Below are positions 42,924 through 51,950 of a DNA stretch of 64,000 nt, in pieces. The stretch spans positions 23,131-87,130 of the forward strand of contig CAZJFG010000002.1 of the NCBI GenBank assembly GCA_964545385.1. The letters run 5' to 3'. Under the pieces are notes generated by a model. That model was not told where the DNA came from. It did no database searches and saw only the letters and a program-made list of their open reading frames with translations. Source of the DNA: GCA-002780795 sp964545385 (GTDB lineage: Bacteria > Patescibacteriota > Microgenomatia > UBA1406 > GWC2-37-13). Position numbers and translations under genes: made by a program. Numbering within the stretch: the first letter of the stretch is position 1; each line of letters begins with the position of its first letter.

Positions 42924-45284
42924 ATGTCAATTATACTTGGAGCATCAGAACAAGCAATCTATCCTTTAGTTTCTATCCGCGAAGGAATAGTTTTTCCTGC
43001 AACTGAAAACGTGCTTATTTTTGGCCGTTCCAAAAGTGTAAACGCTATAAACGAAGCAGCCAAAAAAAATAAAAAAATCATTCTTATTGCTCAAAAAAAT
43101 CCAAATCTTGACGAACCAAAAAAAGAAGATCTTTTTGAAATAGGAGTTTTGGCGACTGTCGAAAAAATAGTTCCTGGCGAGAAAGCAGAGATAAATGCTT
43201 TGGTTAGAGGAGTTGACAAAGTAAAAATCATTGAATTTACAAAAACTGAACCCTATTTTGAAGCTAAAGTAGAGAAAATCGTGGAAAAAGTGGTTGATGA
43301 TGAAGAGGTGAAAGCAATGGTAAAATATATTTCCGTTCAGATAAAAAAAGCAATCAATCTTGGCAAGTCGGTTGACTTCAATTTTTTAGTTAATATTTTA
43401 AACGTCGTCAACCCGATTGATTTTTCAAATCAAGTGGCGATTGTTTTAGACCTTCGACCAGGTGAACGCCAAAAACTTCTTGAAGAGACTGATATTAAAG
43501 CAAGGTTGAAAAAAGAAGTTGAGTATATAAATCGGGAAATCAAAGTTTTGGAAATAGAACAAAGCATTTCATCAAAAACCCAACAAAGATTTGAAAAAGG
43601 AATGAAAGAGACACTTCTTCGGGAGAAAATGAAAACTATTGAAGAGGAACTCGGAAAAAAAGAAGAAGATAAAGACTTAAAGGAGTATCAGGAAAAAATC
43701 AAGAAAGCAAAAATGCCAAAAGAAGTTGAAGAAAAAGCAGAAGAGGAGTTAAAAAGACTGGTCCAGATGTCGCAGTTTAATCCAGAATCTTCTTATATTA
43801 GAACTTACCTTAATTGGTTGGTTGATCTTCCGTGGTCTGTCGTTTCGCTAAACGATATAAAAATTGATAAAGCTGAAAAAATTCTTAATAAAGATCACTA
43901 TGGTTTAAAAAAAATCAAAGAAAGAATTCTTGAGTATCTAGCGGTAATGGAGCTTCGAAAAAAAAGGCCGACTTCAGCTCATCCGCCAACAATCCTATGT
44001 TTTGTTGGGCCACCGGGTGTCGGTAAAACTTCGCTTGGAAAATCAATAGCCAAATCTCTAGGTCGAAAATTTGTCAAAATGTCTCTTGGTGGAATTCGGG
44101 ACGAGGCAGAGATTCGAGGACATCGCCGGACATATGTTGGAGCGATGCCCGGGCGCATCATTCAAGGCATAAAACAAGCGGGGACGAAAAATCCGGTTTT
44201 TATGCTTGATGAAATTGATAAGGTAGGTCGGGATTATCGCGGCGATCCTTCGGCCGCTCTTCTTGAAGCTTTGGATCCGGAGCAAAACCATGCTTTTTCC
44301 GACCATTATCTTGAAGTGAATTTTAATCTTTCTGACGTATTTTTTATTACAACGGCCAATATTCTAGATACGATTCCGGATGCCTTACTTGACCGTTTTG
44401 AAGTGATTCATTTTCCGGGCTATACCGAAGATGAAAAATTCAATATTGCCAAAAAACATCTTCTTACAAAACAAATTATTGCTCACAGTCTGAAGAATAA
44501 TGAGGTAAAGATAAACGATGATGGGTTAAAAACCATTATTCGTCGATATACGCGAGAGGCTGGCGTTCGAGAACTTGAACGACAGATTGGGACTATTTTT
44601 CGAAAGATCGCGCGGGAAATTGTTGAGCAAAAAATAAAGACAAAAACAATTGATTCTTCAAATATTCACGATTACCTTGGTCCTTTTAAATACTCATCTC
44701 AGATGATAGAAGAAAAGGATACGGTTGGTATTTCAACCGGTCTTGCCTGGACTCAAGCGGGTGGAGACATCTTGTTTATCGAAGTTTCGGTAATGCCTGG
44801 TAAAGGACACTTGACTTTAACAGGACACCTGGGCGATGTTATGAAAGAATCTTGCCAGGCGGCTTTATCTTATATCCGTGCCCGTTGGGATAAGTTCGGA
44901 TTAAAAAAAGATTTCTTCCAAAAAATAGATATTCATGTTCATGTGCCAGAAGGAGCTGTTCCCAAAGACGGACCATCGGCCGGAATTGCCATAACAACGG
45001 CCATGATTTCAGCACTTACCAAAAAACCCGTAAAAAAAGATGTAGCGATGACAGGTGAGGTGACTCTTCGTGGTCGGGCGCTTGAAATAGGTGGTGTCAA
45101 GGAAAAAGTGATTGCGGCTCACCGGGCAGGAATAAAAACCGTTATTCTGCCAAAAGATAATAAAAAAGATTTAGATGATATTCCAAAAACCGTTCTTTCC
45201 GATCTTAAATTTGTTTTTGTCGACCACATGGACGAAGTTTTGCAAACCGCTCTATCTACTCAAAAAGTTAAAAAGTCGTTTTAG
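42924..45284 (+). CDS. lon: ATP-dependent protease Lon
   Basis: 786 residues. The N-terminal substrate domain begins IYPLVSIREGIVFPATENVLIFGR. A coiled coil lies around 200-270. The AAA module has FVGPPGVGKTSLGKSIA and PVFMLDEIDKVGRDYRGDP. The protease domain has PKDGPSAGIAITTAMISA (catalytic Ser) and EIGGVKEKVIAAHRAG (catalytic Lys). It degrades misfolded and regulatory cytosolic proteins. Strong own promoter. Its last 33 bases overlap the convergent patatin-like gene. Confidence 0.97.
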   Translation: MSIILGASEQAIYPLVSIREGIVFPATENVLIFGRSKSVNAINEAAKKNKKIILIAQKNPNLDEPKKEDLFEIGVLATVEKIVPGEKAEINALVRGVDKVKIIEFTKTEPYFEAKVEKIVEKVVDDEEVKAMVKYISVQIKKAINLGKSVDFNFLVNILNVVNPIDFSNQVAIVLDLRPGERQKLLEETDIKARLKKEVEYINREIKVLEIEQSISSKTQQRFEKGMKETLLREKMKTIEEELGKKEEDKDLKEYQEKIKKAKMPKEVEEKAEEELKRLVQMSQFNPESSYIRTYLNWLVDLPWSVVSLNDIKIDKAEKILNKDHYGLKKIKERILEYLAVMELRKKRPTSAHPPTILCFVGPPGVGKTSLGKSIAKSLGRKFVKMSLGGIRDEAEIRGHRRTYVGAMPGRIIQGIKQAGTKNPVFMLDEIDKVGRDYRGDPSAALLEALDPEQNHAFSDHYLEVNFNLSDVFFITTANILDTIPDALLDRFEVIHFPGYTEDEKFNIAKKHLLTKQIIAHSLKNNEVKINDDGLKTIIRRYTREAGVRELERQIGTIFRKIAREIVEQKIKTKTIDSSNIHDYLGPFKYSSQMIEEKDTVGISTGLAWTQAGGDILFIEVSVMPGKGHLTLTGHLGDVMKESCQAALSYIRARWDKFGLKKDFFQKIDIHVHVPEGAVPKDGPSAGIAITTAMISALTKKPVKKDVAMTGEVTLRGRALEIGGVKEKVIAAHRAGIKTVILPKDNKKDLDDIPKTVLSDLKFVFVDHMDEVLQTALSTQKVKKSF

Positions 45285-46088
45285 AAGTCTTCTTTTTTCC
45301 TTGAAAACGATTTTTTTAATCTCTTTTAACCGGATATTGGTTGCTGCTATTCCAAGATCAATACCCTGTTGACTGCCTTTTTGATTGATTATTTTATTCC
45401 AACCGATTTTGGTTGATTCGGGAACGATATTTACGTCTGCCTTCTGTGCTTCGACCAAAGAAAGGTTACGAAGAAAAATTTTAATAGATTGGCAGATAGT
45501 GGGTATATTTCCAATTTCTTGGGATGGAAATTTTAATAAATAATCATCGTATAAATTGACACCGACAACAACCTCAGCTCCCATTTTTTTGACCGCTTCA
45601 ACGGGATATGGTGAAGAAAGACCGCCGTCAAAAAGAATTTGTCGATCAATTGTTACGGCCTGGAAAAGAAAGGGAACGGCAATACTTGCCCTTATTGCTT
45701 TCGAAAGTTTACCGCTTTTAATTTGGACAGCTTGCCCCGTATTAAAGTCTGTTGCAACTGCAACAAAAGGAATTTTCAAGTCACTAAATTCAGCATTGCC
45801 AACGTATTTTTCAATAAGCTTGATAATTTTGTTTCCGGTAATAAGTCCACCCTTAAAGCTTGGATCAAAAAAAAGATTAAATATTTTTTTCCAATCGTTA
45901 TTAAGGGCAATTTCTTCAAGGACGGAAGTGCTTTTGGTCGCCGCATAAATTCCTCCGACAAACGCACCAATTGAAGTACCGGAAATATAATCGATGGGAA
46001 TATTATTTTCTACAAGGGTTTTGATGACACCAATATGGGCAAGTCCCAAGGCTCCACCTCCAGAAAGTGTCAGGCCGACTTTTTTCAT
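45252..46088 (-). CDS. Patatin-like phospholipase
   Basis: 278 residues. The oxyanion loop LSGGGALGLAHIG, the nucleophile elbow GTSIGAFVGG (GxSxG), and LFDGGLSSPYPVEA with the Asp of the Ser-Asp dyad are all present, so it should be active as an acyl hydrolase. It is cytoplasmic or membrane-associated; no signal peptide. It is last in the glycan operon and coupled to the FemAB gene by ATGA. Its 3' end overlaps lon by 33 bases. Confidence 0.92.
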   Translation of the reverse strand: MKKVGLTLSGGGALGLAHIGVIKTLVENNIPIDYISGTSIGAFVGGIYAATKSTSVLEEIALNNDWKKIFNLFFDPSFKGGLITGNKIIKLIEKYVGNAEFSDLKIPFVAVATDFNTGQAVQIKSGKLSKAIRASIAVPFLFQAVTIDRQILFDGGLSSPYPVEAVKKMGAEVVVGVNLYDDYLLKFPSQEIGNIPTICQSIKIFLRNLSLVEAQKADVNIVPESTKIGWNKIINQKGSQQGIDLGIAATNIRLKEIKKIVFKEKRRLLKRLFNFLSR

Positions 46089-47098
46089 AATCCTTTTTTT
46101 AGTTTTAAAAATATTTGTCGTATGTAATAAATAACGTTGTATATTTGATAATGACTTGGATTTATAATCAAGTCAAAACTTCCGATCATCCGAACAAATT
46201 CGCCTCCATAGCCTTCTTTGAATTTGGTGAATCCAGCCCATGAGTTTTTTAAATCGTATTGTGGTGGAAGCGATCCCCACATATCAAATTTTCTAGCTCC
46301 AAGAGTTTTTCCAAATTTTATTGCCTCCCACATTAGAAGGTTAGTTGCCATAAAATTTCTGTATTCGATTGAAGATCCTCCGTAAGGATAGTAAAACCGG
46401 TCACCAAAGTAGAAAAGTTCATATGCGGCAAGAGGAGTGTCTTTATAAAAAGCAACTAGAATATGGGCAATATTTTTTTTGAGGCTGTTCCAGACAATTT
46501 TATGATAAGTTTTCGTGTGGCCGAAGTATTTTTGCCTCTTGCACGTGTCAAAGTACAGTTTTGAAAAAATCTCAAAACCCGCATCACTTGACATTTCACG
46601 GACAACGACTCCTTTTTTTTGAGCCAGACGAATATTGTAACGTGTTTTATGATGCATTTTTTTTAAAAGTTCTTCTTCCGGTTTTGTCAGATCAATTATC
46701 TGCGTCCACTCGGGAAATAAAGGATGATTTGATTTCACTAAATTTTGAGATTTGAAATTTAGTTCCGAACTTTGTGTTTTGAATTTCAAGCTTTCTTCAT
46801 AAGGCTCAATTTTTATGAAAATTATTTTATTTTTTTTGGCATAATTGACTAAAAATTCTAAAACTTCGTTACAAGGAAAGACCGAGCGTGGGAGATAACC
46901 TATTTTATAGTCCGATGCCGGAATTTTATGAAATGTCAGTTGAAAAACGTTTTTCAGTTTTTCTTGTTCGTACTCACCAATTCTTAAAATCTGGATTCCC
47001 ATTTTTTTCCGCGCCTCACCCCAAGCCCAAGATTGAAGAGGGTTTTTTGCTTTTTTATCAAACTCTTCGATGAAGTTTTCGACAATTTTTACTTTCAT
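46085..47098 (-). CDS. FemAB-like peptidyltransferase / GNAT-fold acyltransferase
   Basis: 337 residues from the ATG at 47098, chosen by the ATGA overlap with the glycosyltransferase gene. NPLQSWAWGEARKKMG at the start and PEEELLKKMHHKTRYNIRLAQKKGV in the middle are typical of FemX/FmhB-like double-GNAT enzymes, as is SSIEYRNFMATNLLMWEAIKFG near the end. In Firmicutes such proteins add amino acids from tRNA to the lipid II stem peptide. Here it could build interpeptide bridges or modify a glycan; the operon of glycosyltransferases leaves both open. Confidence 0.82.
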   Translation of the reverse strand: MKVKIVENFIEEFDKKAKNPLQSWAWGEARKKMGIQILRIGEYEQEKLKNVFQLTFHKIPASDYKIGYLPRSVFPCNEVLEFLVNYAKKNKIIFIKIEPYEESLKFKTQSSELNFKSQNLVKSNHPLFPEWTQIIDLTKPEEELLKKMHHKTRYNIRLAQKKGVVVREMSSDAGFEIFSKLYFDTCKRQKYFGHTKTYHKIVWNSLKKNIAHILVAFYKDTPLAAYELFYFGDRFYYPYGGSSIEYRNFMATNLLMWEAIKFGKTLGARKFDMWGSLPPQYDLKNSWAGFTKFKEGYGGEFVRMIGSFDLIINPSHYQIYNVIYYIRQIFLKLKKGL

Positions 47099-48192
47099 GA
47101 ATTGCTTGCCATTTTGATAACCGATAAAGTTTCTTCGGCACACCTTTTCCAGGAAAACTGTTTTATTCTTTGTTTGCCTTTTGCAACCAGTTCTTTTTTG
47201 TATTCCGGGCTATTTTTAAGTTTAAGCAGTTTTTCGACAAGTTCATTGACATTTTTCGGATCAAAGTAAAAACAAGCATCTCCACCCACTTCAGGCAGAC
47301 TGGAAGCAAACGAACTTAAGACCGGACAACCAAAACTCATCGCCTCCAAAATAGGTATGCCAAATCCTTCGTAAAGTGAAGGCATAACCAAACAAAAAGC
47401 ATTTTCATAAAGGTAACAAAGTTGAAAATCGGTAATATAATCTGTGAAATAAACCCGATCTTCAAGCCCAAGGTCGGCTACTTTTTCGAAAATTTTATTG
47501 TAGAGCCAACCTTTTTTCCCGGCAATGACAAGCTCGTATTCGGGATAAATTTGATTAAATTTATAAAAAGCTTGAAGCAAAGTTGTAATGTTTTTTCTGG
47601 GTTGGAGCGTGCCGACATATAAAATATAGGGCTTGCTGGTTTTTTTGACTTTCAATTTTGAGGGATTAACGCGACTGAACTTTTCATAGCCGTTGTAAAC
47701 GACTTCAATTTTTTTATCAGCAAGATTATAAACGTTTATCAAGTCTTTTTTCGTCGAGTTGGAAACAGCAATGATTTTCTTCGCTTTGTTCACACTATAT
47801 TTAGTCCAATTCGTCAGTTGATAAAGATCTTTTTTAAGAAATTCATTTGGGTAGAAAATAAAAGAAAGATCATGAATTGTGACTACCAAAGGGATAGGCA
47901 AGAAACGAGGACCATAATGTGCCGGTGAAAAAAAAACATCAATATCTTTTTTTTGGTAAAGCCGAAAAGGTAAGAAAATTTGCGACCAAAGAAACCGGCT
48001 CGGCACAACTTCGTAGGAAAAATATTTATTTTCTTCCGGCATATCTGATTGGGGCGTATATTTAAGGAAAACCTTAAATCGAGTGTTGACATTGGCCAGG
48101 TTGCGAAAATGCCAAAGGATATTGTAAGTGTAGAAAGAAACACCGACCCTTTTTTTGACATTGGCTTCATTGCCGTCAATTCCGATTATCAT
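47095..48192 (-). CDS. Glycosyltransferase family 4
   Basis: 365 residues, GT-B fold. The N-terminal acceptor domain begins MIIGIDGNEANVKKRVGVSFYTYN. The C-terminal nucleotide-sugar domain has YILYVGTLQPRKNITTLLQAF, VIAGKKGWLY, and the GT4 signature MPSLYEGFGIPILEAMSFGCPV. It is cytoplasmic and retaining, and probably a mannosyl- or glucosyl-type transferase in surface glycan assembly; the donor is unknown. It overlaps the preceding gene by 17 bases and the FemAB gene by ATGA. It shares plan and sequence flavour with the next gene upstream, suggesting an old duplication. Confidence 0.9.
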   Translation of the reverse strand: MIIGIDGNEANVKKRVGVSFYTYNILWHFRNLANVNTRFKVFLKYTPQSDMPEENKYFSYEVVPSRFLWSQIFLPFRLYQKKDIDVFFSPAHYGPRFLPIPLVVTIHDLSFIFYPNEFLKKDLYQLTNWTKYSVNKAKKIIAVSNSTKKDLINVYNLADKKIEVVYNGYEKFSRVNPSKLKVKKTSKPYILYVGTLQPRKNITTLLQAFYKFNQIYPEYELVIAGKKGWLYNKIFEKVADLGLEDRVYFTDYITDFQLCYLYENAFCLVMPSLYEGFGIPILEAMSFGCPVLSSFASSLPEVGGDACFYFDPKNVNELVEKLLKLKNSPEYKKELVAKGKQRIKQFSWKRCAEETLSVIKMASNS

Positions 48193-49282
48193 ATAAAGTT
48201 TTAATCAAATTTTGATAATAATTTTGCCAACTAAATTTTATAGCTCTTATTTTACCACTTTCGACTAAATATTTTTTCAACCGATCATCATTCAATATTT
48301 CGATGATACTGTCTGCTATTTGATCGGTATTAAAAGGATCAAAGTATATCGCCGCTTTTTGAGCTATTTCTTCAAATGGTGCAATTTTTGAGCAAGCAAT
48401 AGGAGTTTCCAAAAACATAGCCTCGATCAAAGGATAACCAAATCCTTCCCATAATGACGGGAAAATAAAGGCTTCGCTTGCAGAGTATAAAGAGTATAGA
48501 TCTTCATCCGGGATGAGTCCTAAATATTTAATATTTGGTACTTTATACTTGATACTATTGCTCCAACCTTTTGGGCCAACTATCACAAGATTGAGACCTT
48601 TGTTTCCAATTTTTGTAAAGGCTTCAATTAAATTGTCGAGATTTTTTCTTGGTTCGGTTTTGCCGACAGTCAAAATAAATGGCGTGTTGATCCCGTATTT
48701 TTTTAGAGTGTTTTTGATCGAATTTTTATTAGGTTTTTTCACCTCTACTCCCGGATAGTTAACGGTAACCTTATTTTTATTGATTCTGTAGAAATTGATT
48801 AAATCGTTTCTAGTCGTTTCAGAATCGACAAATATTACTTTTGATTCTTTTGTAACTTGATCCAGTCGCAACTCCTGGGTGGTAAAAATTTTTTTATTGA
48901 CAGTCTCCGGAAATCTTTTAAAAACGAGGTCGTGGACAATGGTTGCTTTGTTTACTTTCTTAAATGGTATTTCTATCCAATCTGAGGTGATAAACCAGTC
49001 CAAATTAGATGGTAGATGATAGAAGCCAGACGGCAGATTATGAAATTTATTTGAAATAAAAGAAACAAGTGTCGGTGGTATTTTCCATTCAATTAAAGTA
49101 TGTTTTTTTGAAATTATTTTTTTTTCAAGTTGTGGATCAAGATTTTGCCGGAAAGAATAAAAAAGAAATGTCCAAGAATTATAATCGTCATACTTGAGGA
49201 TGGATTCGACGAGTCCCCGTGTAAAACGGGCAACACCTGTTCCTGTATGAATAATTTGGGAAATATCAATTCCAATTTTCAT
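48176..49282 (-). CDS. Glycosyltransferase family 4
   Basis: 368 residues from the ATG at 49282, where MKIGIDISQIIHTGTGVARFTRG is the usual GT4 opening. The frame extends to 49324, but that would run deeper into the previous gene. The donor domain has FILTVGKTEPRKNLDNLIEAF, LVIVGPKGWSN and FPSLWEGFGYPLIEAMFLETPI. Role as its neighbours: stepwise addition of sugars to a lipid-linked or surface glycan. It overlaps genes on both sides by about 17 bases. Confidence 0.9.
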   Translation of the reverse strand: MKIGIDISQIIHTGTGVARFTRGLVESILKYDDYNSWTFLFYSFRQNLDPQLEKKIISKKHTLIEWKIPPTLVSFISNKFHNLPSGFYHLPSNLDWFITSDWIEIPFKKVNKATIVHDLVFKRFPETVNKKIFTTQELRLDQVTKESKVIFVDSETTRNDLINFYRINKNKVTVNYPGVEVKKPNKNSIKNTLKKYGINTPFILTVGKTEPRKNLDNLIEAFTKIGNKGLNLVIVGPKGWSNSIKYKVPNIKYLGLIPDEDLYSLYSASEAFIFPSLWEGFGYPLIEAMFLETPIACSKIAPFEEIAQKAAIYFDPFNTDQIADSIIEILNDDRLKKYLVESGKIRAIKFSWQNYYQNLIKTLYDNRN

Positions 49283-50477
49283 TTTTAATAAGTTTTTTAT
49301 AAACAATTTCAAGGTTATAAGCAATTTTTTTCCAGTTGTATTTTTCTTTGATCAGTTTGTAAGCTTTTTTTTGAATTTTCTCATAAAGACTTTTGTTTTT
49401 TAAAATTAACATAATCTTTTCAACAAATTCTTTTGGTGTTTCGGCAATTAAAACAGTTTCATTGTCTAAGATATCAAGCCCACTTGTCCCAGTTTTTGTT
49501 GAAATAACAGGCAGACCGTTAGCCATGGCAGCTAGTATTTTAAGTCGTGTGCCACCCGGCCCGAAAATAGGTGCCAAAAAAAGAGTTGCTTTTTGGTAAA
49601 GAGATAAAACAATATCACTTCTTTCCTGGGGGATATCGATTATTTCAAGATATTTATCCTCTTCTATTTTTAGTTTTTTATGGGCACTTTGTCCGGCAAT
49701 AATTAATTTAAAATTCTGGAGCGTTTTTTTAAGCAAAGGTAAAGTTTCTTTTATTAAAATGTTGGCTGCTTCGGTATTTTGCAGCCATAAAAAGTTACCT
49801 TGAAAAAGTAAGCATGGATTAGTAAGGTCCTTTTTGATAATATTTTTAGCAATCATTTCATCACCGGCGCAGTTTGGAATAATTACCGGCTTAATTGTCG
49901 GTTCAAGATTTGCTATCAGTTGTTTATCGGAATCAGATACCGTAGCTACTTGATTCGCTTTTCGCCAATAATAACGTTCCCAGTATTTTAACTTAACAAT
50001 ATCGATAAAAAAAAGAGGTTGAATATATTTTGGGAGTGATTTTACAAAATGTTGATAAACTTTATATTCGATTGTTTGTTCTACCAGTAAAATCGGAATT
50101 TTAGCTTTCGGCAGATGGGGCATAACATAAAAAGTTTCCAGATGGACAACATCAAATTTTTCCTGGTCGAACAATTTTTCCAAAACCTCTTTTGCTCCTT
50201 TGGAAAAATTTCGGACAATAAGAAAAGGTTTAAGCGAAAAAACTGAACCAAATATGGTTTTAAAGGTCCATGGATTTTCCGGGCGCCGGCAAAAATATAT
50301 TTCTTTACAAAAAGGTTTTAAACGAATAAGATGTTTTTTTTCAGACTCAAATTTATACAGGCAAACAAGCGTAATCTCATTTTTTTGGCTTAGATATTTG
50401 AGTAGGTTTAATGTTCTAATTTGACCACCTGAAGACGGAGGGTAAGGGACGTATGGAGTAATCATCAAAATCTTCAT
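49266..50477 (-). CDS. Glycosyltransferase family 4 (sugar-transferase/PEP-CTERM-associated type)
   Basis: 403 residues. It opens MKILMITPYVPYPPSSGGQIRTLNLLKYLS. FDVVHLETFYVMPHLP and LLVEQTIEYKVYQ belong to the N-terminal domain. The donor domain has LLFQGNFLWLQNTEAANIL, LAPIFGPGGTRLKILAAMANGLPVIST, a variant of the EGFG motif, and GLDI. It differs more from the two following GT4 genes than they do from each other. There is a 21-bp gap after the GT-C gene, and it overlaps the next gene. Confidence 0.88.
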   Translation of the reverse strand: MKILMITPYVPYPPSSGGQIRTLNLLKYLSQKNEITLVCLYKFESEKKHLIRLKPFCKEIYFCRRPENPWTFKTIFGSVFSLKPFLIVRNFSKGAKEVLEKLFDQEKFDVVHLETFYVMPHLPKAKIPILLVEQTIEYKVYQHFVKSLPKYIQPLFFIDIVKLKYWERYYWRKANQVATVSDSDKQLIANLEPTIKPVIIPNCAGDEMIAKNIIKKDLTNPCLLFQGNFLWLQNTEAANILIKETLPLLKKTLQNFKLIIAGQSAHKKLKIEEDKYLEIIDIPQERSDIVLSLYQKATLFLAPIFGPGGTRLKILAAMANGLPVISTKTGTSGLDILDNETVLIAETPKEFVEKIMLILKNKSLYEKIQKKAYKLIKEKYNWKKIAYNLEIVYKKLIKNENWN

Positions 50478-50498
50478 AATTCGGCGAGCTTTATATAA

Positions 50499-51950
50499 TT
50501 ATAATTTCAACAGACCAAAGCTGTTATTTTCAAAAACAACCTCGTACGATTCCTTAAGGTTTTCCAGGTACTCCATATTTTGAGTAAGTAAATATTTATA
50601 GCCTAGCGCTTTAAGTTTATCCGGATCCAAATAAACTGCCGGTGCGCCGCGACGATCCATAAGGTAAAGTAAAGTGGTATCGCCTGTTCGATCGGTGACA
50701 ATTTTATCACTTTCTTTTGTTAGTGTTTGGGTTATTCTAGCAATCTGAATGAGATCTGTAGGATATGCATAATAATCTCGTACTTTGTAATAGGAGAATA
50801 AAAAAGAAAAGCCAAAAACGATAAAAATTACCAAATATGTTAGTGCGGGATGAATTAAATTTTTAAGATTATTAACAACAAAATTGACACCAAGGCCGAT
50901 AAATAAGGAAATAGCTGGGAGGATCATAATCTGATAATATTCGTGTTGGACATTTCCTCCTTGAAAAACAAGAAGGTAAATTAAAGCGCTTGCCAAAAGA
51001 GCATGGAGTAAATATTTTCTAGGTTTTGCTATTATTCCGAGCATAAATAAAAAAACAAGATAACCGCCCAAAATAAGGTTGTTGATTCTTTCAAAAAAAA
51101 TCCATCGGAAAAATGCGGGTCTAAAAAATATTACCTGTCTTCCTTGATAAGTATTGACCATCGTGATTAACCAATCTGAAACAGGTATTCCTTCCGGGTA
51201 GTTGGTTATGTATTTTCGCCAAAGTAAAAAAGGGATGATTGATATAAGAATGTACAAATAAAAAGAGATTTTTTTTAAGAAAGAAAAAGAATATTTACGG
51301 TAAAAAAGATAGGCGATGGCTAGTCCATAAAAAATGGTTGTTGGTTTTGTCAAAAGTGCCAATGAAAATGAAACTAAAGATAGAATAAAAAAAAGTGCTT
51401 CAAAGTATTTATTTTTTGTGTTGGTAAAAAGGTAGATAAAATATATTGCAATAGAAGCAAGGGCAAGAGCCACAGGATCGGGGAGAATTACTCGCGTAAA
51501 AAAAACAAAAAAAGGAAGAATAGCATAAGATAGTCCGGCAAAAAAAGCTGTTATCCGCTGACTTTCTTTCAAAGCGAGGTAATAAATTATGGCAATTGTT
51601 ATTAAAGAAAAAAATATAGTGACAAGCCGGCCTGTTATTTCAAGAGTTGTTATCGGAAAAACCTTATATATATAGGCAAAAAAAGCATTGTAAAAGGGGA
51701 ATTCAACCATTCGGTAACCATTTGGATTTTCGATTCCAGACTGGATACTTGATAGATCGTCGTAACGTGGATGAAGAAGGTCAAAACCGTCTTTTATAAA
51801 GTTGCGGGCAACAGCCGCCGTATCTGCTTGTCGCCAGGAATGAAAATCAGCAAGGGGAATATCTATTTTATATAAACGAAGAGTTAAAGCAATAAATAAG
51901 ATAAACAAAAGAGTAAAAAAATCTTTTTTTTCAAAATTATTTTTTTTCAT
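50499..51950 (-). CDS. GT-C membrane glycosyltransferase (GT39/ArnT/PMT-like)
   Basis: 483 residues with about ten TM helices. The first outer loop after TM1 has LRLYKIDIPLADFHSWRQADTAAVARNFIKDG, with the acidic residues typical of GT-C catalytic loops. The C-terminal soluble part (LTKESDKIVTDRTGDTTLLYLMDRRG) is extracytoplasmic. Such enzymes use a polyprenyl-phosphate sugar donor on the outer face of the membrane. It overlaps the ligase-like gene upstream by ATGA. The acceptor (protein or glycan) is unknown. Confidence 0.85.
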   Translation of the reverse strand: MKKNNFEKKDFFTLLFILFIALTLRLYKIDIPLADFHSWRQADTAAVARNFIKDGFDLLHPRYDDLSSIQSGIENPNGYRMVEFPFYNAFFAYIYKVFPITTLEITGRLVTIFFSLITIAIIYYLALKESQRITAFFAGLSYAILPFFVFFTRVILPDPVALALASIAIYFIYLFTNTKNKYFEALFFILSLVSFSLALLTKPTTIFYGLAIAYLFYRKYSFSFLKKISFYLYILISIIPFLLWRKYITNYPEGIPVSDWLITMVNTYQGRQVIFFRPAFFRWIFFERINNLILGGYLVFLFMLGIIAKPRKYLLHALLASALIYLLVFQGGNVQHEYYQIMILPAISLFIGLGVNFVVNNLKNLIHPALTYLVIFIVFGFSFLFSYYKVRDYYAYPTDLIQIARITQTLTKESDKIVTDRTGDTTLLYLMDRRGAPAVYLDPDKLKALGYKYLLTQNMEYLENLKESYEVVFENNSFGLLKL